Below are positions 17,872 to 26,443 of a stretch of 42,035 nt of DNA, in pieces. The position numbers were made by a program, and so were the translations under genes. The DNA is taken from assembly GCA_002418705.1 (NCBI GenBank), contig DIEQ01000010.1, forward strand, positions 40,854 to 82,888. The letters are read 5' to 3'. Within the stretch, counting starts at the first letter, position 1. Each line of letters starts with the position of its first letter. Origin of the DNA: Mageeibacillus sp. UBA5770. GTDB taxonomy: Bacteria; Bacillota_A; Clostridia; Saccharofermentanales; Saccharofermentanaceae. The notes beneath the pieces are model-generated. The model did no database searches. It had not been told where the DNA came from and was given only the letters and a program-made list of their open reading frames with translations.

Positions 17872-18495
17872 TCAGGTCAGCCTGATGACAATCTTATGAA
17901 GAATATTCACCGCATCTTCCAGATTGGACGAGGCATCTTTGATATGGTGATAGACCTCTCTGTGCCTCAACGCATCAATAGGATCACAGCCTTTAAAAAC
18001 CCGCGCCATCCCATCTCTATACAGCTGCTCAACCACATTATGCGTCCCTCTGATTCCGGCTATGAGCTGTTCCGATTTCGAAGGATCGTTCTGCAGGAGT
18101 CCAACCGCTTCGCCAAAAATCTCCGTGCCCTTTCTCAGATTTTCAACCATGCTGCAGATGATATCGTTTGCCGGGACATCATAGGCTTTCATTGAGATCA
18201 ACGTCGACTGTGCGTACTCGATAACCCTGTGCATGCCGATTGAAATCGAGTAAATATCCCCGCGGTCGAACGGCGTCGAGAAAGCTCTGATCAGATTTTT
18301 TTCCAAGTCCATCCTGATGTCATCCGTTTTACTCAGAACAGAGATTAATTCATACGTTTCCGCTTCGGAACCGTCGGCCAGCCATCTGTTTAAGGCGGCA
18401 ACCCCTGACACGTTCATCAGGGCCTGATTATTCAGCATTTCATAGAAATTGTATTTTACAGGGAACAGACGATCAATAAACTTTTGCTTTTCCAT
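17872..18495 (-). CDS. DUF47-family PhoU-like protein
   Basis: A 207-residue, almost entirely helical, soluble protein matching the DUF47 group that accompanies Pit phosphate transporters and is thought to regulate them. Seen: FIDRLFPVKYNFYEMLNNQA at the start, then RGDIYSISIGMHRVIEYAQS (the metal-binding acidic stretch of the family) and a C-terminal HREVYHHIKDASSNLEDAVNIL with H-E-H-D pattern. The ATG lies about six bases from GGGAGA. It lies 52 bases after the pit gene, the last of a four-gene group. Confidence 0.9.
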   Translation of the reverse strand: MEKQKFIDRLFPVKYNFYEMLNNQALMNVSGVAALNRWLADGSEAETYELISVLSKTDDIRMDLEKNLIRAFSTPFDRGDIYSISIGMHRVIEYAQSTLISMKAYDVPANDIICSMVENLRKGTEIFGEAVGLLQNDPSKSEQLIAGIRGTHNVVEQLYRDGMARVFKGCDPIDALRHREVYHHIKDASSNLEDAVNILHKIVIRLT

Positions 18496-18547
18496 ATGCT
18501 TCTCCCAATGACTTTCTATGTTTTCGTATGGTTTTCTTTTATTTTCC

Positions 18548-19594
18548 CTATGTCACTTTGAATATAAGCTTCCATATCACAAAAATAATGGCAGAAATTA
18601 CCGCTGAGGACGGAATAGTAATTAACCATGCCGCGACAATTTCTTTGACGATCTGCCAGTTGACTGTCTTGTATCGTTCAGCCGACCCTATTCCCATGAT
18701 ACTTCCCACAACGACGTGAGTGGTAGATACAGGCGCCCCCAGAGTTGTCGCAGAGAAGATAGAGCCCATCGATGCCAGCTGGGAATTGACGCCGTGAATG
18801 GGCCGCATTTCATATATTCCTCTTCCGATTGTCTTAGTTATGTTCCACCCGCCAATCAGCATGCCCATAAACATAACCAGGCCTCCCGAAATTCGAAGCC
18901 AAAGCGGTATCGAAGAAATAGCGGGGCGTCCGCCTGCAGCAAGCGCCAGTGTGAGAATTCCGATTATTTTCTGGGTGTCGTTCGCGGTGAAACTGTAGGA
19001 CAGCAAGCCTGTAATCAGCCATTCAAAGCGGTTCAGCCAGATATTCAGTCCGATTTTTGCGTTTCGGAAAATAATCTGCGATACCTTCCCCAGAATGAAT
19101 GCCAGAACAAATCCAGCCAGCGGTGAAACAATCAGGGCAAAAGTTACCAGGACAATTCCTGTGATGCGATGACTGCCGGATATTAGATCTCCCCAGCCCC
19201 AGTTCACATACTGTGTGCCGGAAGACACACAGACGGCCCCGATAATCCCTCCGGTCAGTGCATGCGTCGTACTTGAGGGCAGACCGAGCCTGCCTGTCAG
19301 CAGACTCCAGATGACCGCTCCAAGAATGGCTGAGAAAAGAATGGGAAGCAGAACTTTGTCAGCGGGAAGATCAATCAGACCTGAGACAGTATCGGCAACA
19401 GCACTTCCGCCGAATACGGCTCCGGCCAGTCCAAAAGCCGAGGCGAGCAGGATGGCCTGCCTTGGTGAAGCCGCACCGCTGCAGACAATCGTTGCCATCA
19501 CGGCGCTTGCATTGTGATACCCGTTGGACAGCGCAAATGCTAGGCATGTGACTATTACTAGAATGAGTAAGACGGTTGAACTGATACCCACCAT
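18548..19594 (-). CDS. pit: Inorganic phosphate transporter, Pit family
   Basis: A 348-residue membrane protein importing phosphate as a metal-phosphate complex. Both PiT signature repeats are clear: ALSNGYHNASAVMATIV near the N-terminus with GLPSSTTHALTGGIIG, and in the C-terminal half GAPVSTTHVVVGSIMG. About ten hydrophobic segments are visible. The ATG at 19594 lies nine bases past GGAG; an ATG five codons upstream (19609) has no ribosome site. It follows two RMND1/DUF155-family genes and precedes DUF47, a partner commonly found with Pit. Confidence 0.93.
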   Translation of the reverse strand: MVGISSTVLLILVIVTCLAFALSNGYHNASAVMATIVCSGAASPRQAILLASAFGLAGAVFGGSAVADTVSGLIDLPADKVLLPILFSAILGAVIWSLLTGRLGLPSSTTHALTGGIIGAVCVSSGTQYVNWGWGDLISGSHRITGIVLVTFALIVSPLAGFVLAFILGKVSQIIFRNAKIGLNIWLNRFEWLITGLLSYSFTANDTQKIIGILTLALAAGGRPAISSIPLWLRISGGLVMFMGMLIGGWNITKTIGRGIYEMRPIHGVNSQLASMGSIFSATTLGAPVSTTHVVVGSIMGIGSAERYKTVNWQIVKEIVAAWLITIPSSAVISAIIFVIWKLIFKVT

Positions 19595-19629
19595 GATTAC
19601 ATACTCCATATCTGCCGGATGCCGGGAAA

Positions 19630-20445
19630 TTATTCTGCGAGAATGTGCAGCAGCGGAAAAATCAGAAGGAGCAAAACTTCAAAAAGGATCAGCCGTCTTT
19701 CCGACTGCCAGCCGCCAAGACTGAAATATTCTTCCGTGATGGAATCGAGGATGCCTATTTGATTGCTGAGAACGCCATATCTGGAAGCCAGCTCAAAGTA
19801 ATCGCTCATTTTGTCGAATACCTGCCTTACACCCATGGTTTTATTGAAGGCCGACGGCCTGTCGAGCAGCCTGACATTTTCGATACTCCTGTATTTGAAC
19901 CGGATACTTTTAGCGATGGTTGAAGCAGCGCCGCGGGCATTCATAATCAGAGAACCTTTACCAAGCTTGCCGATATACTTGTCGGCAATATCCAGGACGT
20001 CAGAGAGTTCCTGTTCGATTTTGTGAAGTTCGGTCGATTTTGCAAGTACAGCTGCTACGGCATCATTCACATATGGCTCATCCGCGAATACTTTCCCACT
20101 GTCTTCCCATAATCTGACATATCCATCTTCCGTATGGATTATCACATGCGTCTCATTGAACTGGTCGAGAGCCCGCGCATCTATCATGACAAACTGCCTC
20201 CCGAGATATGTAAGAAACTGATCTGTCTCAGCCCGGCTGCAATTAACGAAGGCGGCGCAGCCGTATTTATACAGATACACAGCCCGGTCTGCACCGGTAT
20301 ATGCAAGAACTTTTTCAACATGCTTCTCGTCAAGCTTCAGGCTTTCCTTCCAGTCAGCTTCCTGCCGCAGATCGAAGTGTGTGCTTATCTGCAGCAGCGG
20401 CAGCCTGTCCGCGATCTTATATGCATTGAAAATGACTCTCTCCAT
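19630..20445 (-). CDS. RMND1/DUF155 (RMD1/YagE) family membrane protein, second of a tandem pair
   Basis: A 271-residue relative of the eukaryotic mitochondrial proteins Rmd1/RMND1 and yeast Sif2/3. It has a soluble N-terminal domain, a helical middle (AAVLAKSTELHKIEQELSDVL) and a single C-terminal membrane helix (LILFEVLLLLIFPLLHILAE) after an amphipathic stretch, the layout of the family. The bacterial function is unknown. It begins 15 bases after its paralogue with AGAGG as ribosome site, and ends 35 bases before pit. The two copies share the same order of motifs (VLAKST/VIAKSA, LERIE/LHKIE, LDRPS/LDKPD, DKMSDYFEL/EKMSEFFEL), but are clearly divergent. Confidence 0.85.
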   Translation of the reverse strand: MERVIFNAYKIADRLPLLQISTHFDLRQEADWKESLKLDEKHVEKVLAYTGADRAVYLYKYGCAAFVNCSRAETDQFLTYLGRQFVMIDARALDQFNETHVIIHTEDGYVRLWEDSGKVFADEPYVNDAVAAVLAKSTELHKIEQELSDVLDIADKYIGKLGKGSLIMNARGAASTIAKSIRFKYRSIENVRLLDRPSAFNKTMGVRQVFDKMSDYFELASRYGVLSNQIGILDSITEEYFSLGGWQSERRLILFEVLLLLIFPLLHILAE

Positions 20446-20460
20446 TATTCGCCTCTGCCT

Positions 20461-21285
20461 CTACCTGAGCAAATCCAGCACCATCAGCAGTACTTCAACT
20501 ACAATCAGGAGCACGATCACCCATTCGACAAAAAGACCGCGCATGGAATGGCTTATTGCAGTAAATCCGTCGATGATGCTTTTGAGGATTTCGGTTTTGC
20601 TTTTAATCACTTCGTACCGGTCATTCAGCTCGAAAAATTCCGACATTTTCTCATAAAAATCTGCTGCATCGCTGTTGGACCAGGTGATGTCGGGCTTATC
20701 CAGAATCATAATATAGGCAATGGTATTGTATTCATGCCTGACAATCCGCGATGTCGTCCTGGCCAGTTCCCGGTTGCCAATATTGAGCCTGCCCTTTTCG
20801 AGATTATCAATCTTGCTTTCCAGGTCATCAAGAATCCGGCTCAGCTGAACTTCAATGCGCTCCAGGGCGGCTGATTTTGCAATGACAATGGAAAGCAGTT
20901 CCGGATAGAACGGCTGCATCCGGGGAACCCGGACATAGAAATCCGTAAATTCCATCTCCTTATTTTCCGCAAGACGCAAGGCATAATCTTCCTGGTATAT
21001 GCGGAAATTTCCGATATCGAGTTCAGGCATCAGATTCTTCAGATACTGCATGAATTTTTCCGTATGCTGACGATTTGAGTTGATGAACACAATACTTCCA
21101 AAAGAAAAGGCGAGGATTTTTTCGTCATCCGGTTTTTTTTCGCCGAGGATCTTGCCGAGCACTGCGCCGCGGAGCACAAGCGGTTCTTCCCACGTGTACT
21201 TTTTTTTGATATTGCTTTCGACGGCAAGCTTATTCAAGTCAATTTCATTGGTAATCGCAAAAGTCGTAAATTTCAGATCATTCAT
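20461..21285 (-). CDS. RMND1/DUF155 family membrane protein, first of a tandem pair
   Basis: A 274-residue paralogue of the next gene, with the same arrangement: N-terminal domain (KILAFSFGSIVFIN matches the family's strand), helical coiled-coil-like centre (SRILDDLESKIDNLEKGRL), LDKPDITWSN, EKMSEFFELNDRYEVIKSK, and a C-terminal membrane helix (VEWVIVLLIVVEVLLMVL). The ATG at 21285 has only a weak ribosome site (GAGCGGTG). A well-formed promoter lies about 80 bases upstream. It opens the four-gene group RMND1-like, RMND1-like, Pit, DUF47. Confidence 0.85.
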   Translation of the reverse strand: MNDLKFTTFAITNEIDLNKLAVESNIKKKYTWEEPLVLRGAVLGKILGEKKPDDEKILAFSFGSIVFINSNRQHTEKFMQYLKNLMPELDIGNFRIYQEDYALRLAENKEMEFTDFYVRVPRMQPFYPELLSIVIAKSAALERIEVQLSRILDDLESKIDNLEKGRLNIGNRELARTTSRIVRHEYNTIAYIMILDKPDITWSNSDAADFYEKMSEFFELNDRYEVIKSKTEILKSIIDGFTAISHSMRGLFVEWVIVLLIVVEVLLMVLDLLR

Positions 21286-21297
21286 AATATTGCACCG

Positions 21298-21308
21298 CTC
21301 ACAAAAAT
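21298..21308. repeat. Inverted repeat arm CTCACAAAAAT
   Basis: Eleven bases that reappear exactly inverted at 21409-21419. The two arms enclose the promoter of the DUF155-pit group; this arm lies in the 5' leader near the ribosome site. Confidence 0.55.
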
Positions 21309-21361
21309 CATTTCCCTGAAGCCGTTTTCATGATGGAATGATTGATCGGGTTATTAGTAAC

Positions 21362-21390
21362 AGTATACTTTGTCATGGAAAAACTAACAA
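21362..21390 (-). promoter_or_regulatory. Promoter of the DUF155-DUF155-pit-DUF47 group
   Basis: TTGTTA (21385-21390), exactly 17 bases, then TATACT (21362-21367), on the minus strand. The inverted repeat AACAACA/TGTTGTT (21386-21404) overlaps the -35 box and could be an operator. Confidence 0.7.
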
Positions 21391-21408
21391 CAAAAGCTGT
21401 TGTTGTAA

Positions 21409-21419
21409 ATTTTTGTGAG
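21409..21419. repeat. Inverted repeat arm ATTTTTGTGAG
   Basis: Exact inverse of the arm at 21298-21308, located upstream of the promoter. Confidence 0.55.
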
Positions 21420-21426
21420 TAAACGC

Positions 21427-21466
21427 AAAAGCCGGCAGCCTTCCCGTGAAGTGTCTGCCGGCTTTT
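21427..21466 (-). terminator. Intrinsic terminator after serA
   Basis: Twelve-base arms AAAAGCCGGCAG (21427-21438) and CTGCCGGCTTTT (21455-21466) pair perfectly around an inner CTTC/GAAG hairpin. The minus-strand exit is TTTTGC; the plus-strand exit is five T, so it may work both ways. Confidence 0.85.
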
Positions 21467-21494
21467 TATAGAACTGATTTGATCTTTGCCCTGA

Positions 21495-22664
21495 TTATCG
21501 GTTGTCGACTACATTAACGCGAATGATTCCGTCAATGGATGTCAGTTTTTCTACAACAGACTGCGGGCATTTGCCGACAATCTCAAACACGGAATAAGCA
21601 TATTCCTTCTTGCTGCGGCTGGAAAGGTTCTCGATGTTTATCGACTCACCGGACAGCGCGGTTGAAATCTGTGCAAGCATGTTCGGAATATTCTTGTGAA
21701 TAACGCAGATACTCTCGTCGCCGCCCTTCGGGTTGATGACATCAGGGAAATTTACGCTGTTCTTGATGTTGCCGTTTTCAAGGAAATCCATGATTTCGTT
21801 GACCGCCATGACTGCGCAGTTATCTTCGCTCTCCGGTGTGGAGGCGCCAAGGTGAGGGATCGTAATGACGTTTTTCATCTGGAGGATCTCGGCTGTCGGG
21901 AAGTCAGTAAGGTAGCATGCTACTTTGCCGCTTTCGAGTGCCTGCGCCATATCTTCATTATTTACAAGGTCGCCGCGGGAGAGGTTGATGATACGGACGC
22001 CGTGCTTCATGGATGCGATGGTCTTCGCGTTGATAAACCCTCTGGTTTCCGGCGTTGAAGGAACATGCAGTGCAATATAGTCGCAGTTATCATAAATCAG
22101 CTTGGGATCGGCTGCTCTTTTGACACTGTGGTCAAGAAGCCATGCGCCTTCCACGGTGAGATACGGGTCATTGCCATAGACCCTCATGCCGAGCTCTGTT
22201 GCGGTGTTGGCAACCATCGCACCGATGGCACCCAACCCGAAAATACCAAGCGACTTACCGTAAAGTTCAGGTCCGATGAATGCCTTTTTCCCGCTTTCGA
22301 CTTCTTTGGCTACATCTGCATCAAGAGGCAGTTTCCTGGCCCAGTTAACGCCGCCTATAATATCACGGGAAGTCAGAAGGAGGGCTGCAATGGCAAGTTC
22401 TTTAACGGCATTGGCATTGGCGCCGGGTGTATTAAAGACAACGATGCCCTTCTGGGAACACAGGTCAATCGGGATATTGTTGACGCCTGCACCGGCTCTG
22501 GCAATGGCTTTCAGGGAATCCGGCATTTCCATGTCAAGCATGTTGGCCGAACGCACAAGGATGGCATCCGGATCTTCGATGCTGTTACCGACTTCGTATC
22601 TTTTCTTATCAAAGTTCTTCGTTCCGACGGATGCGATTTTGTTCAGAGTCTTAATTTTATACAT
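21495..22664 (-). CDS. serA: D-3-phosphoglycerate dehydrogenase with ACT domain
   Basis: First enzyme of serine synthesis, oxidising 3-phosphoglycerate to 3-phosphohydroxypyruvate with NAD+. The 389-residue length and single C-terminal ACT domain (SICVIHKNIPNMLAQISTAL) place it in the short SerA type. Seen: ARAGAGVNNIP, the NAD loop GIFGLGAIGAM, NLSRGDLV with the substrate Arg, and PHLGASTPESEDNCA with the catalytic His. The ATG at 22664 lies ten bases past AAGGAG. A TTG three codons upstream is too close to that site. It overlaps the end of serC by eight bases, indicating translational coupling. The ACT domain may allow serine feedback. Confidence 0.95.
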   Translation of the reverse strand: MYKIKTLNKIASVGTKNFDKKRYEVGNSIEDPDAILVRSANMLDMEMPDSLKAIARAGAGVNNIPIDLCSQKGIVVFNTPGANANAVKELAIAALLLTSRDIIGGVNWARKLPLDADVAKEVESGKKAFIGPELYGKSLGIFGLGAIGAMVANTATELGMRVYGNDPYLTVEGAWLLDHSVKRAADPKLIYDNCDYIALHVPSTPETRGFINAKTIASMKHGVRIINLSRGDLVNNEDMAQALESGKVACYLTDFPTAEILQMKNVITIPHLGASTPESEDNCAVMAVNEIMDFLENGNIKNSVNFPDVINPKGGDESICVIHKNIPNMLAQISTALSGESINIENLSSRSKKEYAYSVFEIVGKCPQSVVEKLTSIDGIIRVNVVDNR

Positions 22665-23739
22665 TTTTTTCAAACTCCTTCATGAATGCAATCAGGGCAT
22701 CTACACCCTCTTCAGGCATGGCATTGTAGATGGAGGCTCTCATGCCGCCGACACTGCGATGTCCTTTGATGTTCACAAATCCTGCTTTTTCAGCTTCTTT
22801 GCAGAACTTCTTATCAATCTCTGCGTCGCCGGTCACGAAAGTGACGTTCATGAGGGAGCGGGACTCTTTCTGGACAGGAGCTTTATAAAGAGTTGAAGAA
22901 TCGATAAAGTCATAGAGCTTATTCGCTTTGCGGCGATTGATTTGAGCCATTTTCTCGAGACCGCCAATGTCGTCACGAACCCATTCCAGAACGAGCTTGG
23001 CCATGTAGATGGCATAGCACGGGGGGGTATTGTACATGCTGTCGTTTTCGGCTGCAACTTTGTAGCTCAGCATGACAGGTGTAATATCTTTTTCGTGACC
23101 GATCATATCATCGCGGACGATGACAACTGTGAGGCCTGAGGGTCCCATATTTTTCTGGGCACCGGCATAAACGAGTGCGAATTTTGAAATGTCGATAGGT
23201 TCGGACAGGATGCAGGATGAAAGATCCGCAACCAGCGGAATGCTGCCGGTATCAGGAATCCGGGGGAATTTCGATCCGAAAATCGTATTGTTGTAGCAAA
23301 TATGAACATAGTCCGCATCCGGGCGAACATCCGCTGCGGAGAACTCAGGTATATAGGTGAAGTTCTTATCGGCACTTGTAGCGAGTACTTTCACATCGCC
23401 GTAGCGTTTGGCTTCTTCGTATGCTTTTTTGGAAAACATACCGCTGACAACATAATCTGCCTTGCCTGATTTTGTCATCAGGTTAAGCGGGACTGCCGAG
23501 AATTGTGTAGTGGCACCGCCCTGCAGAAACAGCACTTTGTAATTGTCAGGAATATTCATTACTTCCCGGAGGAGTGCCTGAGCCTCAGCTATGATTGCTT
23601 CATACACAGGAGATCGGTGACTCATCTCCATGACAGACATGCCGCTGCCTCTATAATCCGTCATTTCGGACGCTGCTGTTTCAAGCACTTTAAGAGGTAA
23701 CATGGAAGGGCCTGCTGAAAAATTATACACTCTGCTCAT
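22657..23739 (-). CDS. serC: Phosphoserine aminotransferase
   Basis: Second enzyme of serine synthesis, PLP-dependent, converting 3-phosphohydroxypyruvate and glutamate to phosphoserine. The 360-residue length from the ATG at 23739 is exactly usual. Seen: YNFSAGPSMLP at the start, LFLQGGATTQFS, the PLP lysine in YAGAQKNMGPSGL and the C-terminal GHRSVGGMRASIYNAMP. The open frame extends 44 codons further, but that part holds the promoter and a possible CodY box and reads as non-protein. GGAG is ten bases before this ATG. Confidence 0.96.
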   Translation of the reverse strand: MSRVYNFSAGPSMLPLKVLETAASEMTDYRGSGMSVMEMSHRSPVYEAIIAEAQALLREVMNIPDNYKVLFLQGGATTQFSAVPLNLMTKSGKADYVVSGMFSKKAYEEAKRYGDVKVLATSADKNFTYIPEFSAADVRPDADYVHICYNNTIFGSKFPRIPDTGSIPLVADLSSCILSEPIDISKFALVYAGAQKNMGPSGLTVVIVRDDMIGHEKDITPVMLSYKVAAENDSMYNTPPCYAIYMAKLVLEWVRDDIGGLEKMAQINRRKANKLYDFIDSSTLYKAPVQKESRSLMNVTFVTGDAEIDKKFCKEAEKAGFVNIKGHRSVGGMRASIYNAMPEEGVDALIAFMKEFEKNV

Positions 23740-23753
23740 TTGTTCAATTCTCC

Positions 23754-23768
23754 TGTTTTCTGAAATTT
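23754..23768. promoter_or_regulatory. CodY-box-like site in the serC leader
   Basis: On the minus strand AAATTTCAGAAAACA matches 12 of 15 bases of the published CodY consensus AATTTTCWGAAAATT. It lies between the promoter and the ribosome site, where CodY could block elongation. Inference. Confidence 0.4.
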
Positions 23769-23821
23769 TGTTCTTCTTTTGCTGCTGTTCAAAATCGCGC
23801 TTTTTGCATGATTTAAACAGG

Positions 23822-23830
23822 ATTATATCA
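23822..23830 (-). promoter_or_regulatory. Extended -10 promoter for serC-serA
   Basis: TGATATAAT on the minus strand (TATAAT at 23822-23827), about 80 bases before the ATG; the -35 region is weak. Confidence 0.6.
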
Positions 23831-23855
23831 CATTGGCGGGTGGAGAACTCACATA

Positions 23856-23875
23856 TTTCATGCATTTTCATGCAT
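23856..23875. repeat. Tandem 10-base repeat TTTCATGCAT x2 upstream of serC
   Basis: Two perfect adjoining copies, 29 bases upstream of the -10 box, centred near -52 from the expected transcription start. This is a typical place for an activator; no regulator is recognised. Confidence 0.5.
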
Positions 23876-23919
23876 AAAACGGCTTGTCCCCTTTAAATTT
23901 GAGGGAACAAGCCGTTTTT
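23876..23919 (-). terminator. Terminator after the MgtC-like gene, possibly bidirectional
   Basis: Arms AAAACGGCTTGTCCC and GGGAACAAGCCGTTTT pair with one bulged A. The minus-strand exit is TTTTATG; the plus-strand exit has five T. A 43-base relative stands at 32088-32130. Confidence 0.8.
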
Positions 23920-23935
23920 CCTGCAAAATTTATTT

Positions 23936-24607
23936 TCATATTTCCTCGATAAAGCCTACCCCCGGCGCATTGCCAAGTACTTCCGCCATCTCTGCATGTG
24001 TCCTGTTGATTCGACTTTTTGCTGTTAGTACGGCACAAAATGCAGTTACATCTCCTTCCCTACATAATTGCAGATTCGAGATCTCAAATTCCTTGCATCT
24101 TGCATAATTCATAAAATCACTAAATGGCGCTATATTATTGAATTCAATATACAATTCAATATTTTTATTTCGACTGTGAACAAATCTGTCCATTGTCTGC
24201 ATGGCCGCCATGACTAATAAAATTGCAGCACAGCCAACTATGGCACCTTCATAGAATCCTATACCGATTGCAAGACCAATTGCAGCAGATGTCCACAATC
24301 CAGCTGCCGTCGTAACACCTTTAACTTGATTCCTTCCGGTTACCAGGATCGTACCGGCTCCCAGGAAGCCAATACCGCTTACTACTTGTGCACCCATTCT
24401 TACAGGGTCAATAGTAGTGTCAAATTGATAAATATATTGGTTGATCATCATGATCAGGGCAGAACCAAGACAGACCAGCATATAGGTTCTAAACCCGGCA
24501 GGACGGTTCTTTCGTTCACGCTCAATTCCGAGGAGTCCGCCCATCAGCAATGCCAGCCCAATCCTTAAACAGATGGTTGCCAGGTTGATTTCTCCGCCAG
24601 TATTCAA
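23936..24607 (-). CDS. MgtC/SapB-family membrane protein
   Basis: A 223-residue membrane protein with four to five helices and a soluble C-terminal domain of ACT-like type (about 145-223). Family marks are GIERERKNRPAGFRTYMLVC, DPVRMGAQVVSGIGFLGAG and VKGVTTAAGLWTSAAIG. MgtC proteins act on F-type ATPase or on magnesium and phosphate homeostasis in known cases; here the role is open. TTG at 24607 lies eight bases after GGAGG, while the GTG three codons earlier directly abuts it, so TTG is preferred. It is the last gene of the AT-rich block and follows the ABC permease by 78 bases. Confidence 0.9.
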   Translation of the reverse strand: MNTGGEINLATICLRIGLALLMGGLLGIERERKNRPAGFRTYMLVCLGSALIMMINQYIYQFDTTIDPVRMGAQVVSGIGFLGAGTILVTGRNQVKGVTTAAGLWTSAAIGLAIGIGFYEGAIVGCAAILLVMAAMQTMDRFVHSRNKNIELYIEFNNIAPFSDFMNYARCKEFEISNLQLCREGDVTAFCAVLTAKSRINRTHAEMAEVLGNAPGVGFIEEI

Positions 24608-24685
24608 TTGATTCACCTCCCCCGGTCATTTTTTAGTATCGCAGCATTTATGGTCATGTAATGCCCGCTGAAGTGCAGTTACATT

Positions 24686-26428
24686 TCAAGAATCTATCTT
24701 TTGAAATTTACTGCGGAGTTTTCGAAAATCGGGCTTTTTACCATATACTAAATACAATGCCAGGCTGGAGATTACCATAAGTACAACAGCATATACAAAA
24801 GACATTGCCTTTGCATTCAATGTTGCAGCCTCATCACTTGCCGCTTTTATTACCGGACCAAGCGGAGTTAATAATGGATGATACAGAAAAACGGTTATGT
24901 CATATTCAGAAATCAGAGTGTTGAAATTGAGTGCCACGACTGACAGAATGGAAGGTAATATTATCGGGAGAACTATCTTTAACATGGTATTCAATGGAGA
25001 TGAACCCATACTTGTGGCGGCCTCTTCCAGTGAATTTTCAACACTATAGAAGCTGGCTTTAATCATTCGTAAAGAAAAGGGAATCTTGATAATCACATAT
25101 GCAATCAATAATATAAAGCTTGTTCCGATTAATACTTTATTGAACATAATTTTGTGTGGGCTATCATATGTTGTCATAAGACCAAGTGCTATCATTGTGC
25201 TGGGCAGGAGCCACGGTATTAACATACTGAACTCCAACATCGTCGAAAATTTGTTTTTGTATTTCTGAATGATGCGTGAAACAATTACTGCTAATAGCGC
25301 TACGGCTGCGGCAGCAAGAATAGAGTAGATTATACTGATTAAATATGGTTTGTATGCGTTATTTTGCGTGAAAAGGTTTATATAATTCCTTAAGGTAAGA
25401 TCGCTGACAGAAAATTCACTTGATAAAATAGCTGAAGAGCTTGTAAATGAATATAAGATAACCAATAGGATGGGACCTGTGTAAATTAAAAACAAGCCAT
25501 AAGCAACAATATGGAGAATAATGCTGGTAACAGGATTTGTTATCTTTTGTTTGATAATTTTCGATTTGACTTTTGAAATTGATATGTAGTTTCCACCTTT
25601 TTCCACTTTATTCATAATCATCAACAAGCCAATGGTCGCGACACCAAGAATGATTGCCAATAATGCAGCAATATCCCGCGAATATGTTGTACTTGCAAAA
25701 GTAATAATGATTGGATTAATCGTTTGAAAGTTCGGTCCTCCAACAATAAGCGGCGCTGCCATTGCACTTATACCCGTCAAGAATGTCAGGATTGTCAGAG
25801 CAAAGAGGGTTGGCTTGAGTACAGGAAGAACAACTTTAATCAAAATCCTGCTGAATGATGCTCCCATGTTTTTAGCTGCTTCGACGGTCTGGTAATCAAT
25901 CCCGCGAATGGCGTTTGACAAAAATATTATGTGATTTGACGTACAGGCAAAAGTCATTACAAACATTACCGCAAAATACCCTGTAAACCAATTGGGATTC
26001 ATACTGGGAAATAGCTGCTGTAAAAGACGTGTTATGATTCCAGTTTCTCCATAGATGAATTTATAACCTGTGTTTAAGACAACACCGCCATAGACTAAGG
26101 TGCTTAGATAGGCCAACTTAAGTAATTTCGCACCTTTAATCTCCAGATATTCTGTAAACAGAACAAGAACAATGCCTACCACATTAACTGAAACAACGAG
26201 TGAAACAGCCAGGATAAAGCTATTGGCCAACGCCTTGATAGCACGCTCTGATGAAAATAATTTTTTGAATACCACAGTTGTAAAACTTCCATCTTTGAAG
26301 AATATGCTTATGATCATACTTAGATTGGGATAGATCAAAAAAGACACTGCAAACCAGATTAATAATACTCTGACGATCAGGCCGACCGGCCCAATTCTTC
26401 GCAACTTTATTAAAAGAGACTGCTTCAT
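24686..26428 (-). CDS. Fused two-domain ABC permease, Fbp/iron(III)-type
   Basis: A 580-residue permease made of two homologous halves, as in FbpB/SfuB and related importers. Each half has about six membrane helices and an EAA loop: VEAAKNMGASFSRILIKVVLP in the first half, and EEAATSMGSSPLNTMLKIVLP in the second. It is the membrane part of the ABC system encoded directly upstream. The ATPase gene ends 16 bases before it. Codon use is AT-rich. The substrate is not readable; iron, phosphonates, polyamines and glycerophosphodiesters are all carried by relatives. Confidence 0.92.
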   Translation of the reverse strand: MKQSLLIKLRRIGPVGLIVRVLLIWFAVSFLIYPNLSMIISIFFKDGSFTTVVFKKLFSSERAIKALANSFILAVSLVVSVNVVGIVLVLFTEYLEIKGAKLLKLAYLSTLVYGGVVLNTGYKFIYGETGIITRLLQQLFPSMNPNWFTGYFAVMFVMTFACTSNHIIFLSNAIRGIDYQTVEAAKNMGASFSRILIKVVLPVLKPTLFALTILTFLTGISAMAAPLIVGGPNFQTINPIIITFASTTYSRDIAALLAIILGVATIGLLMIMNKVEKGGNYISISKVKSKIIKQKITNPVTSIILHIVAYGLFLIYTGPILLVILYSFTSSSAILSSEFSVSDLTLRNYINLFTQNNAYKPYLISIIYSILAAAAVALLAVIVSRIIQKYKNKFSTMLEFSMLIPWLLPSTMIALGLMTTYDSPHKIMFNKVLIGTSFILLIAYVIIKIPFSLRMIKASFYSVENSLEEAATSMGSSPLNTMLKIVLPIILPSILSVVALNFNTLISEYDITVFLYHPLLTPLGPVIKAASDEAATLNAKAMSFVYAVVLMVISSLALYLVYGKKPDFRKLRSKFQKIDS

Positions 26429-26443
26429 AAGGACCTCCTGTTC

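Noticed and set aside
23740..23871. N-terminal extension of serC by 44 codons
   Set aside because: It contains the likely promoter and CodY-like site, has no ribosome site at its ATG, and standard SerC begins at the ATG at 23739.
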